Positions 55,202 to 64,000 of a stretch of DNA of 64,000 nucleotides are shown here, piece by piece. Within the stretch, counting starts at the first letter, position 1, and the number at the start of each line of letters is the position of its first letter. The notes under the pieces were generated by a model that was not told where the DNA came from, made no database searches, and was given only the letters and a program-made list of their open reading frames with translations. The stretch is from Kosakonia sp. BYX6. Lineage in GTDB: Bacteria > Pseudomonadota > Gammaproteobacteria > Enterobacterales > Enterobacteriaceae. A program made the translations under genes and the position numbers. The DNA lies in assembly GCF_038449125.1 (NCBI RefSeq), contig NZ_CP151800.1, forward strand, positions 1,832,406 to 1,896,405, written 5' to 3'.

Positions 55202-55609
55202 ATGCCTTTTCACGAGTACATGCTTAAACCTTTCTCTCTACTGAAAAGCAACGCAGAAGATATCTCTTTGCCTTCTGAGTCAGTAGACGAATATCGACAC
55301 AATCATGAACCTGTTACCTGGCCTGGTTTATCAGCCGATGATCTGTTCGAGATATATGGTGATATTTCACCTGAGTATGAGCCGGTCATATCCAATACAG
55401 AAAGTGACCTTTCAGAAGATCGCTATCCTTTTGAAGAAAATCATCTTAAGCAATTTATTTTGGCAGCCTACAGCCGCAAGCTGCCCGGCTTCCGGAATCA
55501 GTTGTACCCCAAGGTATTCAACGCCAACAGGCGGAAGGATTGCTGGTTTCGCAAAGCGCAATGCTCAGCGCCGAATTTCGGCGTTTTAACCAGTTACAAC
55601 ATTCGCTGA
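55202..55609 (+). CDS. 5' segment of the giant toxin-like gene, before a frameshift
   Basis: This open frame has the strongest start in the region (AGGGAGGCAGTATG) and encodes MPFHEYMLKPFSLLKSNAED and onward, acidic and without signal peptide. The first 82 residues or so look natural. After about 55450 the frame becomes rich in Arg, Cys and Asn and stops at 55609. The next frame reads naturally from 55450 on (AIYFGSLQPQAARLPESVVP), straight into the large reading frame. I read the two as one gene with a one-base shift near 55447-55465; a separate 135-residue overlapping gene is less likely. Confidence 0.55.
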   Translation: MPFHEYMLKPFSLLKSNAEDISLPSESVDEYRHNHEPVTWPGLSADDLFEIYGDISPEYEPVISNTESDLSEDRYPFEENHLKQFILAAYSRKLPGFRNQLYPKVFNANRRKDCWFRKAQCSAPNFGVLTSYNIR

Positions 55610-58600
55610 TGGCTGAAAGCCGACTGACCCGACAGCAACTGGCAGATTATCTGCAGCACAAAATTGCGGATATTCTTACGGCTGCGCGAGACGCGCGGGT
55701 TTATGCAATGAACGCATTACTCACTCAGGTCGATGCGACCGGGTTAGGCAATGCAGAACAACTGGCGTACTGGACACAAAATTACCAGATTTATGCACAA
55801 CATTTTCGGGCCGTTGATGGCGAACCAGATAAACGTTTGCTGGTGGGTAACCCGCTTGCCAGGGCGCTATTGCCTGCCCGCGAAAAGGAACCCGACAATA
55901 TCCGTTTAGTCCGGGCGATGCTGCATATGGCCGATACGCTGGGCACAATATCAACAATATTGGTGCGAGAAAAAAAACGGGTGGAACCCGAACAAGAGGA
56001 CGATCGTAAGCCCTTTCAAGAGAGTAAATGGAAGCACGTTGATGACAGCGTCAAAAACGTTATGCAGGGCATAAAGGGTTTTGGTCTCGGCACGCGCAAC
56101 ACGCTCAGCAGACTCTCTTCAAGGGCAACCCATGCGCTTTTGCCTGGCGTGTATACCGAAGGGCTTAATCGAGCGATAAAAAACAGTGCAATGCTGATGC
56201 TTGATGAAATCCAGCAGACAGAACGGCAGATCAAACAGATCCCGGCGCTTGCCGATCTGATGGGCGAAGCGGTGGAACAGCGGTTGCGAGTCAGTCATCC
56301 CGCAATAGGGGATGAAGAGCTTCCGGTACTTAGCGTGGTGCTCAATCAGCAATTGGCAGAAGAAACCATGCGTTGGCAGGGGATCAGTTCCCAGGCACAA
56401 GAACAACTGGAGGCTTTAATAAAACCGGTTACGCGTTGGTCCAGCGATGAAAGGAAAGAGAAATTCTATGGCACCTTAAGCGAGATACTGGGTCAGACAC
56501 GGCGAAGCCTGGAGCCCGACAGGTACAAAGACATGCAAAAAATGGATAAAACCATCCGCGAGATAGCCGAGGCTTTGAGCGGCCTTGCTCGCGAGGTAAA
56601 TGGTTCTGTCGTGCGTTTGGCCGGGCATGGGTATAGCGGAGGCAAAGCGTTAAGGGGACATGCCAGACAATGGTTGATTGAACTCAATCGGCTTAAAGCA
56701 ACTATCAAAAATCGCGTTGTGGATATTACTGGCCACTCTCTGGATAACTTCTCCCGCAGCGGGATGCTTGTTCGTGGGATAAGTGAATGGGCAGAAACGG
56801 TCAAACGTGAGTATCTGCAAGGGATTAGCTCGCAAGAAAAGCATGCCGCGGCGATGTTGTTTGACCAGGCATTCCTTGAGGTTGCAAGCGATAGCCGCAG
56901 CCATTTTGCCAAAAAATCCGATCCACAATCGGAAGGATTTTTGCGCCGGCTGACGCTCGCCTTACAGCACGCAGCGGATAACGCAACCGTTTATCCCCCA
57001 ACGGCGGAAGAGATCCTCGCGGGCTCGCGGAGTTTGCCGGAAGATATTCGACGTTGGGCTGAAAGAAAGGTGGTGAGTGGCGCGTTATCGGCAATCGTGA
57101 GGGGAGGGTTTCGGATGGTGACGGGGCCATTCTCCCTACCAGTCCGCGTGGTACTGCGCGGCACACGTACCGGCGTAAACCTCTATCGCGGTGTGCATGC
57201 CATTAATCGTGTACGTCTGGGTGAAGGGCCTGCGGTGAATGTGAAAAATAGATTTATTAATCGGGAACTGTCAAAAATCGGCTTTCGATTGACATTATCA
57301 CTGTCGCCAGCCGTCAGCATGGGGATTGCGACAACGGTAATGGGCGCCCGGTTATATCAGGAGAAAGATAGGCGAAAAAAGGTGGTTAAACGCATTGTCC
57401 TGAACTTGCCGGAGGAGTTGTTATGGTCGGGTGGCTATATTGGCGCGGGTAGAGGAATAAACGCTGCGGTAAAAGAGTATGCCGAGCAGGCGATAAGGCG
57501 CCAGGTCGAGGAAGCGTTCGCTAATCTCGGCCTGACAGACGAGTTCGACGCTACAGATAAGGTTGATGAGCTGGATGACACTGAACAAGCTCAGCCGCCC
57601 GCTGGCGATACAGTGGTCGCTGATGTGCTTGTGCAAGCGTCTTCTGGAGCGGCTACGAACAACAAAGCTGCGCGGCTGAGCAGACCGAAAAGGTTCGCGG
57701 GAGTCAACAGTAAGCCTGTCAATTTAGCCACTACAGTAATGCCAGCCTCCACCGCGATTTATCCGTTGTTACCGCGCAAATCTGTCATCAGTGCGGCATT
57801 ATCAAAGAAAATAAAAGCAGATTTTCCCGTTGCTGACGCGCACCGCGCCGGAGTCGCGAAAGTCGAAGGGGTCAAAAATAGTAAGGCAAAAATCTATCAC
57901 TCCGGAAAACGCAATTATCTTTATGCCGAGGGGCAATATCATTACATCAGCAATATCAAATATAAAAGTAAAGGAATTGTTACCGCTCAGCTTTATCCCA
58001 CGGATAGCACTAAACCAAATGACAACAGTTGGGTGCCAATAATTTTTGAGTCTCGCAACAATGTTTGGGCGTGGTACCTGGGGCGAGATCAGGATGCAGC
58101 AAAGGGAAGCGAGAGTAAAAACCAGCAAGTACTGACACATACACTCGCCAGTGCTGAACTTATCGCTGCGGCAAAAACCTGGAAATCGAATGTTGCGTTT
58201 AGCTATAGCGAAATGGCATCTGGGTGGGAAGGGAGAATATATGCTGATGCTGAAAAGCATTTTATTTTCCTCAATAATTTCTATTGGCCCGTGCAAATGC
58301 AGGAGGATAGTAACGCGCTAATTACTATAGGTAAATCTTCAGAAGGTGTGCCGCAAACACTGAACATCTGGCTTGTTGATAACCAGTGGTCGCTCAAGGT
58401 TAAAACGCCAGCAAAAAAAGAAAAGCCAAAGGTCGTAACTCCATCACCAGCAACTATTCCAACGCCAATACCCGATGCAATAACAACAGCACCAACAATA
58501 CCGGAAACAGTACCAGTAAAAACTGCAACTCAGGTTGTGGAAACAGCAAAACCGGCTCCCGTTGCACCTGCAGTCCCTACTTATCCGTTGTTGCCCCGAG

Positions 58601-61600
58601 CCAGTATCATCAGTGCTGATTTAATCAAAAAAGTGAGAGCAGATTTCCCCGCGTCGGGTGCTTACCGCGCTCCGGTAGCAAAAGTTGAGGGAACAAAAAA
58701 CAATAAACCTCATATCTATCATACCGGTGCACGAAGGTATCTCTACATTGATGGGCAGTATTATTACATCGGCAATGTAAGGTATAAAAGTCAGGGGATA
58801 GTGACGGCACAGCTTTACCTGACTGACAGTACAACGCCAAATGACAATAACTGGCTGCCGATTATTTTTGAACCCCGTAACTATCGTTGGGCGTGGTATC
58901 TCGGGCGTGAGGAAGATGCAGCGAAGGGCGATGCTGGCAAGCAAAATAACCAAATACTCACCAGCGCAAGTACCGGACTTATCGCGGCGGCAAAGAAATG
59001 GTCTGCCGACAAAACGCTCAATTACAGCAGAATGATATCGGGTCGGGAAGGCCAACTTTATGCCGATGGCGACAAATATTATATCTTTCTGAATAAGCGA
59101 TATTGGCCAGTACAGCTGCAGAAAGATAACAGCGCTGTTATATCCCCAGGCAAACAAAGAGCAAAAACGCTGTTTCGTAAAACTGGTTCAAATATATGGG
59201 AATTAAAGGAGCAGCCGGGTCATAAAGGTAGTTCAGCTATATTGTCTGAGGAAGCAAGACGGTGGGGTGCAACAGGAATAAATAAACACAAATTGCCTGT
59301 TTCTGGTGTCGAGGGCGAAATATATAAAGAAAGTGACGGTAAGCATTATATTTATATTTCCAGGCGCTATTGGCTATATACACCATTGAGCGATGATCTC
59401 GGTGGGGTTTCTGCTTCTGGTGGTGGACAAAATATGGTCGTCATCATTAATAATAATGATGGTTATTGGGATTTTTCTGAAGCAGTTGATGCTACTAATT
59501 TCAATACATTCGCCGTTATTAATGAAAGAATGTCAAAGGCTGAATTTACACCTGCAACGAGGCAGGCTATAGCATCTCAACTCGCTGCTGAACACTTTAT
59601 TTCATTTAAAAACCTTATTAACCAGCTTTTTATTATTCTGGATAAGGAGTTTAGTCAACTGTATACCCAGCCGAATGATGAGAAGCTAAAGGATATTTTG
59701 TGGCTCAGAAATCGTCTCTCGCAACACTCGGACCTTGCACCGCAAACCAGAAATACCGACAGCAACCAGGACTGGGACCCGGTTTTGTTAGCAACCTATT
59801 GGGACGCTTTTAATGTTGATGCCGTAGATTACAGTGACCTTGCAACAGCCCGTCAGGCTCGTATTCTCGCTAATGACGCACAGGTAAAATTAGACAAACT
59901 CAATAATACAAGTGTCGATAAAAATGAAAAAAAATTGCGTGATATTAATGATGAAATAGAATCGATAAAAGCAGAAGAGAAAGATGAATATGAAAGATAC
60001 AGAAGCAATCCTGATAAAAATGAGAATGTCCCTTATTATTACATGCGCAAGCGTGAGCTTGCGGAAAAATTAAAAAGTAAAGAGGCCCAGCAAAGCATTG
60101 TACGTACGATTGTCGATAGAACCCGCGCTCAAAAGGAAAAGTATCAGCGAGTGATAAAAAATTATAATGAAAAATATAAACATTATGATCTGGGTATTAA
60201 GCTTGGCAAGGAAGTATTTAATCAATACCTGTCTGCACAACGTGATAAGTCAGATATTTTAATGGCTGCCGAGGAATCTATTATTGAACTAGCGATGAAA
60301 GAGGTCGGTATTCGTAGTAAAACGGGTTTTTCAAATTCTGCGGCCGACCTTCAACAGCTTCGTACTTTACGTATTGCCAGAATAATGATCAGAAACACAA
60401 TGTCGCAACAGCTCAACTATAACGATTTGGTTGATAAATTGGCCAATAAAAATATTTCAAAACCGATATTGCAAAACAATTATGCAGATATTGTCTGGGC
60501 GAATAAGCGAGCCGAAGAACTATCTAAAGAGTTGTATGAAGATGAGGAAAAGCCTGAGGTTTATATTCTTCTTCCAGCGATGCTTTACTGGTTGCTCAAA
60601 AACAAAGCAGAGATTTCATCAGTAAAAGGATTAAGCGCCACTAAACTTATTGACGAGTATTTTCAGGATCGCTATTCACTTAATCCATTGATAGCCGTAA
60701 AGGAAATGCCGGAAGGGTATACAGCACTGTCCGAAATGCTGGGGAGTGAGTATTTTGAGTCGCAGTTGGAATATAATCAGCAATTTATTGAGTATAAGGA
60801 GAAATATAGTGAATGGGAGGCAAGTGAACGTAGCCGTGAATTACTGGCTGTTTCTGGACTTACACTCGATGAAATGTCTGCTCCCGTCAAAAAACGCATT
60901 CGATTGAATGTAACCAAAAGCAATAATGTTAAAGATATTCATGCAGGCGAATTACTTTTTGTTCAGCTCGAAGATGGGCGGTGGATATTTTTTTCTATTT
61001 TCCCTGAAGCGACTTTCAGCCGAATATTTACCGATGCGCAAATGCACGGCAGTCCCTGGCTAAAAGCCATTGCGACGTTGGATCCGAAAAAGATCCACGC
61101 ACACGGCCTGGAAAGCGTTTTTGACGAAGCATTCTTTAAACAACATTGCGGCCATGCAAATGAAAAGAATTACTGGGACAGCCGGCGCCGCGCTACCAGG
61201 GAAAAGAAAGAGTTAATTAATGGCATACTTTATAAGAAAGAGAATGATGTGCAGTATCCCAATCCCTTTGCTAATTCCCCATACGGTGGTCTTGAGTATG
61301 ATTTCTACGAACAGGAAACTCAGCCGCATGATAATTTGGTTAAGACGCTGAATATCAGTATGCAAGAGGCGCTTAAACGTTCTGCGGATAGCAGTAAAGC
61401 CGCCCTTTATTCGCCATCAATACTGCAACGCGCAGCAGCTCTCTTTGTTCCGTTTTATTCAGAAATCTATAACGCTGTCACCGATCCGGATTACAAACCT
61501 GATGCAGCCAGTATCCTTGCGGATATGATTGGGGTCTTTTGTGTTGCCGCTCAAGTCGGCATGAAAGTGAGTGTGCTGGTAAAAAATGCAAAAGGTATAG

Positions 61601-64000
61601 CGACGCTTACCCGAGAAGGGATTGGACGCGGGTTAGTAGGGAAAAGCCTGTATATGCATGTCGTTAAAGGGTTGGGTAAACAAGGAATTATTGGCGCTGG
61701 GGAATTAGCAAAAATAAGCGCCAGCACAATATATGACTTAGTCGATGCTTTCCGCACCCGGGATCTTATCAATTATGCGGCGTCAAAAGCCAAAGCCGCC
61801 ATGAATTTCAACAAGGTGGTTCCGGGAAAATTGAGTAAAACATTTGATAAAGGGCTTATCCGCAAAGATGTCTCTTTAAACGATATGCAGAAACAAATGT
61901 TACATGGTGGCGAAGTCTATGTTGGCGCAGTTTCACCAGCGGGAACCCGATCTTATTACATCAATACTTCCAGCGGCGTCTGCGAAGTTCGCTGGGATGA
62001 AACGCTTCGTCAATGGCGTACCGTTGATCCTACCGACCCAACGAAACCCGGTAAGATTGTTCGCTTTGAAAAAGGCTCATGGTTTGCTGAGGTAGATTTC
62101 GACAGTAGGCTCGGCCCACCGGAGAAAGGGGAGCAGCCTCAACGTACAGGGCTACCGAAGGAGAAGGTCACATTCAACATCCCGCTCAAACCGGAAACGG
62201 GCGATATTCCGGCGAAAGAGTACCTGGATGAACTCTATAAGCTGGACTCAACTCACCAGGCGATAGTCAAACCTAAGGAAAGGTGTCAGATATCCATGGC
62301 ACCAGTGGCAGAGTTTATGCGTAAGAAGGGTTTTGAAGATATACGCTACCGCGGCATAGCGATATTTTTACATGCGGGCGACAGGTTCCCCGGCAATCAT
62401 TTCGTGGTCGTGGGCAGAAAGAATGGCAAGGATTATGTCTTTGATCTCACGGCCGGACAGTTTGCCAGTAAATATGATGAACTGAACGGTCCTATTATCC
62501 TCCCTGAAGAGTTATGGGCGCAAAAATACGCCAATATTACAAGTAACACACTGATTAAATACGGAGATTACAACACGGCCGCGAAAGCCGATCTCGATTT
62601 TGGTATTTTCAGTCATTACACGGCGTATGGCCCGGATGCCATTATTCCTGGCGCAAAGGTACTACGCCGACCTGAATGGTATTTCCCTAAACCACTCGTT
62701 GACGTACCAGTAGCTGAAGTACAGGTTGGGACAATAAAACGCTCAATCATCAAAAAAGGCGTGGGCAGTACAATCAGGGCAACGGTTAGGCGCGGAAAGC
62801 TGACGCAAAACACGGCGAAAGAGGCAATAGATTATGCTGTTGACTCGCTGGAAAACAGCGAGCTGCTTGGTAAGACAGCGGCGAATACATTGCGCGAGGG
62901 AATAAAAAAAGCGGTAAAAAGCGGACAAGCCCTCACCGGGTCAACCGATCTGTTCACTAGCACAAGAATCATCGATAGCCATGAGGCGCTCTTGCGCGTC
63001 CGCGAGGGCGAAATGGTATTTTTTATGCGTGTCGACCCCAACATGCCGGAAAAAACAGGGCGGCAAATTCACGTAATGGTCGGTCTGGGTAATGGGCGTT
63101 TTACCGGCGTCAACAACAGCGTGCTTAATGTCTCGTTGGGCAATGACCCACGCATATTAACCGCCGAGCAGCTTGTCGAACCCAGTGGTCTCGGTTTCAA
63201 ACTCAGGGGAGAGAAAGGCAATGTGCAAATTATTGCTGGTTATCCCAAAGGAATGTTAGTGCCGGAACTTCCCAGCCTGAAAAACCTTGCCAGCAAGATC
63301 CCGGCGAATGTGAACGTCGACGCCGGGTTAACAGATATATTGAAACAATCCGGCAAGCTCGCACCAGAACAGGCACAGGCGCTACGTACGGCGCTGCATA
63401 CGGTTATCACTCAACCTGCCCCCGAATTAGGGAAATTGGGCATCGTGGATGAGATACTCAACTCACCCGTGAGAGTACAGAATCCATCGCAACTCGCCGA
63501 TCTTCCCGCTGGTCACCTGGTTACCTGTATGCCACGCGATAAATCCGATGCTGGACATGTGATATATAGCCTCGGACAAGGTGAGTTTCTTGTTGTTAAT
63601 CCTGGGCGGCTGGATGCTTCGCTGGCGGGTAAGCCCGCGGTGATGAAAGCAACGGATCTGCCTGAGGGGATATTTACCCGAAATGTTGTCTCATCCGGGG
63701 AGATTTCACTTCAAAAGTTGCGCATCGCTGCATTCCTGGGCCCTGGAGGGAAATTATCCGTTGAGGGTTCAACGCTGGTGATTAAAGCGTCTGGCGGTCC
63801 CGGCGCAGTGAATCATCTGGATGCCACAGAACTGGCTGATGTTATCCGCGGGCTGGCATTGGATGAAAGTCATGCCATTGATTTGACCAAAATCACCGAA
63901 ATCAAACTGCAAACAAGTTTTGGTGGGCTAGGGAAAGTACCGCTTGGCAAGGCGTTAGCGTATTTACTGGATAAGAAAGTGACGGTGTACCCGACATTTT
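55561..64000 (+). CDS. Giant dermonecrotic-type toxin/effector with papain-like domain, partial
   Basis: An uninterrupted frame from the TAA at 55447-55449 to the window end (over 2,800 codons), with its first ATG at 55561. That ATG lacks a good ribosome site, so the true start is probably at 55202 through a frameshift. Order: helical N-terminal part (to about 57600), tyrosine-rich repeats split by a Pro/Thr linker (57760-59480), AT-rich helical region (59500-61400), and the hydrophobic stretch 61430-61780. A papain-like domain follows (Cys at 62284, His at 62398, Asp at 62443, Gln at 62458), then further domains. The layout resembles large Pseudomonas dermonecrotic-type proteins. Secretion route and target are unknown. 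Confidence 0.75.
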   Translation, partial: MLSAEFRRFNQLQHSLMAESRLTRQQLADYLQHKIADILTAARDARVYAMNALLTQVDATGLGNAEQLAYWTQNYQIYAQHFRAVDGEPDKRLLVGNPLARALLPAREKEPDNIRLVRAMLHMADTLGTISTILVREKKRVEPEQEDDRKPFQESKWKHVDDSVKNVMQGIKGFGLGTRNTLSRLSSRATHALLPGVYTEGLNRAIKNSAMLMLDEIQQTERQIKQIPALADLMGEAVEQRLRVSHPAIGDEELPVLSVVLNQQLAEETMRWQGISSQAQEQLEALIKPVTRWSSDERKEKFYGTLSEILGQTRRSLEPDRYKDMQKMDKTIREIAEALSGLAREVNGSVVRLAGHGYSGGKALRGHARQWLIELNRLKATIKNRVVDITGHSLDNFSRSGMLVRGISEWAETVKREYLQGISSQEKHAAAMLFDQAFLEVASDSRSHFAKKSDPQSEGFLRRLTLALQHAADNATVYPPTAEEILAGSRSLPEDIRRWAERKVVSGALSAIVRGGFRMVTGPFSLPVRVVLRGTRTGVNLYRGVHAINRVRLGEGPAVNVKNRFINRELSKIGFRLTLSLSPAVSMGIATTVMGARLYQEKDRRKKVVKRIVLNLPEELLWSGGYIGAGRGINAAVKEYAEQAIRRQVEEAFANLGLTDEFDATDKVDELDDTEQAQPPAGDTVVADVLVQASSGAATNNKAARLSRPKRFAGVNSKPVNLATTVMPASTAIYPLLPRKSVISAALSKKIKADFPVADAHRAGVAKVEGVKNSKAKIYHSGKRNYLYAEGQYHYISNIKYKSKGIVTAQLYPTDSTKPNDNSWVPIIFESRNNVWAWYLGRDQDAAKGSESKNQQVLTHTLASAELIAAAKTWKSNVAFSYSEMASGWEGRIYADAEKHFIFLNNFYWPVQMQEDSNALITIGKSSEGVPQTLNIWLVDNQWSLKVKTPAKKEKPKVVTPSPATIPTPIPDAITTAPTIPETVPVKTATQVVETAKPAPVAPAVPTYPLLPRASIISADLIKKVRADFPASGAYRAPVAKVEGTKNNKPHIYHTGARRYLYIDGQYYYIGNVRYKSQGIVTAQLYLTDSTTPNDNNWLPIIFEPRNYRWAWYLGREEDAAKGDAGKQNNQILTSASTGLIAAAKKWSADKTLNYSRMISGREGQLYADGDKYYIFLNKRYWPVQLQKDNSAVISPGKQRAKTLFRKTGSNIWELKEQPGHKGSSAILSEEARRWGATGINKHKLPVSGVEGEIYKESDGKHYIYISRRYWLYTPLSDDLGGVSASGGGQNMVVIINNNDGYWDFSEAVDATNFNTFAVINERMSKAEFTPATRQAIASQLAAEHFISFKNLINQLFIILDKEFSQLYTQPNDEKLKDILWLRNRLSQHSDLAPQTRNTDSNQDWDPVLLATYWDAFNVDAVDYSDLATARQARILANDAQVKLDKLNNTSVDKNEKKLRDINDEIESIKAEEKDEYERYRSNPDKNENVPYYYMRKRELAEKLKSKEAQQSIVRTIVDRTRAQKEKYQRVIKNYNEKYKHYDLGIKLGKEVFNQYLSAQRDKSDILMAAEESIIELAMKEVGIRSKTGFSNSAADLQQLRTLRIARIMIRNTMSQQLNYNDLVDKLANKNISKPILQNNYADIVWANKRAEELSKELYEDEEKPEVYILLPAMLYWLLKNKAEISSVKGLSATKLIDEYFQDRYSLNPLIAVKEMPEGYTALSEMLGSEYFESQLEYNQQFIEYKEKYSEWEASERSRELLAVSGLTLDEMSAPVKKRIRLNVTKSNNVKDIHAGELLFVQLEDGRWIFFSIFPEATFSRIFTDAQMHGSPWLKAIATLDPKKIHAHGLESVFDEAFFKQHCGHANEKNYWDSRRRATREKKELINGILYKKENDVQYPNPFANSPYGGLEYDFYEQETQPHDNLVKTLNISMQEALKRSADSSKAALYSPSILQRAAALFVPFYSEIYNAVTDPDYKPDAASILADMIGVFCVAAQVGMKVSVLVKNAKGIATLTREGIGRGLVGKSLYMHVVKGLGKQGIIGAGELAKISASTIYDLVDAFRTRDLINYAASKAKAAMNFNKVVPGKLSKTFDKGLIRKDVSLNDMQKQMLHGGEVYVGAVSPAGTRSYYINTSSGVCEVRWDETLRQWRTVDPTDPTKPGKIVRFEKGSWFAEVDFDSRLGPPEKGEQPQRTGLPKEKVTFNIPLKPETGDIPAKEYLDELYKLDSTHQAIVKPKERCQISMAPVAEFMRKKGFEDIRYRGIAIFLHAGDRFPGNHFVVVGRKNGKDYVFDLTAGQFASKYDELNGPIILPEELWAQKYANITSNTLIKYGDYNTAAKADLDFGIFSHYTAYGPDAIIPGAKVLRRPEWYFPKPLVDVPVAEVQVGTIKRSIIKKGVGSTIRATVRRGKLTQNTAKEAIDYAVDSLENSELLGKTAANTLREGIKKAVKSGQALTGSTDLFTSTRIIDSHEALLRVREGEMVFFMRVDPNMPEKTGRQIHVMVGLGNGRFTGVNNSVLNVSLGNDPRILTAEQLVEPSGLGFKLRGEKGNVQIIAGYPKGMLVPELPSLKNLASKIPANVNVDAGLTDILKQSGKLAPEQAQALRTALHTVITQPAPELGKLGIVDEILNSPVRVQNPSQLADLPAGHLVTCMPRDKSDAGHVIYSLGQGEFLVVNPGRLDASLAGKPAVMKATDLPEGIFTRNVVSSGEISLQKLRIAAFLGPGGKLSVEGSTLVIKASGGPGAVNHLDATELADVIRGLALDESHAIDLTKITEIKLQTSFGGLGKVPLGKALAYLLDKKVTVYPTF
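57760..58335 (+). repeat. Tyrosine-rich coding repeat, unit 1
   Basis: Encodes a block beginning YPLLPRKSVISAALSKKIKA and continuing through IYHSGKRNYLYAEGQYHYIS, WAWYLGRDQDAAKG and IYADAEKHFIFLNNFYWPVQ. It is repeated with about two-thirds identity by eye 822 bases further on. Confidence 0.85.
58582..59154 (+). repeat. Tyrosine-rich coding repeat, unit 2
   Basis: Begins YPLLPRASIISADLIKKVRA and has IYHTGARRYLYIDGQYYYIG, WAWYLGREEDAAKG and LYADGDKYYIFLNKRYWPVQ, in the same order as unit 1. A shorter third copy of the last part (VEGEIYKESDGKHYIYISRR, about 59305-59370) follows. Confidence 0.85.
62281..62640 (+). other. Putative papain-like (Tox-PLDMTX-type) catalytic domain
   Basis: Within the giant gene, CQISMAPVAEFMRKKGFEDI is followed 38 residues after the Cys by NHFVVVGRKNGKDYVFDLTA and GQF. 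The Cys-His-Asp/Gln spacing and the FDLTAGQF turn are those of papain-fold deamidase/protease domains such as the C-terminal domain of Pasteurella multocida toxin. The domain ends with FGIFSHYTAYGPDAI, also typical of the dermonecrotic group. Identification is by motif memory only. Confidence 0.55.

Noticed and set aside
57760..59154. RHS/YD-repeat protein
   Set aside because: The tyrosine repeats lack the YDxxGRL signature and the RHS core; they are a different repeat type.
1..64000. CRISPR array, integrase, IS element or rRNA operon
   Set aside because: None seen on either strand; the only clear repeats are the tRNA-Asn units, the REP-type element and the coding repeats of the giant gene.

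Overview
The window looks like the chromosome of a GC-rich member of the Enterobacteriaceae, of the Kosakonia, Enterobacter or Klebsiella type. The evidence is a Salmonella-order anaerobic cobalamin operon, the E. coli-like neighbourhood of erfK, yeeO, amn, nac, cbl, shiA, mtfA, serU, yedJ and vsr with several tRNA-Asn genes, and a chromosomal oqxAB-oqxR pump locus of Klebsiella type. The genus is an inference; no rRNA or housekeeping marker in the window settles it.

Layout. (1) 1-16947: a cobalamin riboswitch followed by one uninterrupted operon, cbiABCDETFGHJKLMNQOP-cobUST. It holds corrin ring synthesis, the CbiMNQO cobalt importer and nucleotide-loop assembly, and most genes overlap by a few bases. 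(2) 16948-22168: a REP-type element, an ArsR-family regulator divergent from a second, unusual elongation factor G, then erfK, a short coding remnant and a flavin-dependent oxidoreductase. (3) 22224-31172: three identical tRNA-Asn genes in both orientations, bracketing yeeO, an orphan VgrG with two small membrane proteins, amn, and a TetR/acuI pair. (4) 31298-36162: nac with a sigma-54/NtrC control region, cbl, shiA, a frameshifted small gene and oqxR. (5) 36229-51813: oqxAB, then an accessory stretch of paired regulators and enzymes (LysR/MDR reductase, HxlR/SDR/SnoaL, MarR-GNAT fusion, LysR/RidA/MDR) mixed with yaiL, an RluA-type pseudouridine synthase, a cold-shock-domain protein and ymjA. 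(6) 51917-54999: a fourth tRNA-Asn, mtfA, tRNA-Ser(CGA), a DrpB-like protein, yedJ and a vsr gene with no dcm beside it. (7) 55202-64000: the start of a giant gene of at least 2,900 codons that runs off the window. It has tyrosine-rich repeats and a papain-like domain resembling those of dermonecrotic-type toxins, and its 5' end carries an apparent frameshift.

The most interesting items are the giant toxin-like gene, the EF-G paralogue that lacks the cysteine at position 114 and lies beside a two-cysteine ArsR regulator, the dcm-less vsr, the orphan VgrG island next to tRNA-Asn, and several perfect palindromes between divergent regulator/enzyme pairs. No IS element, CRISPR array, integrase or rRNA gene was seen.
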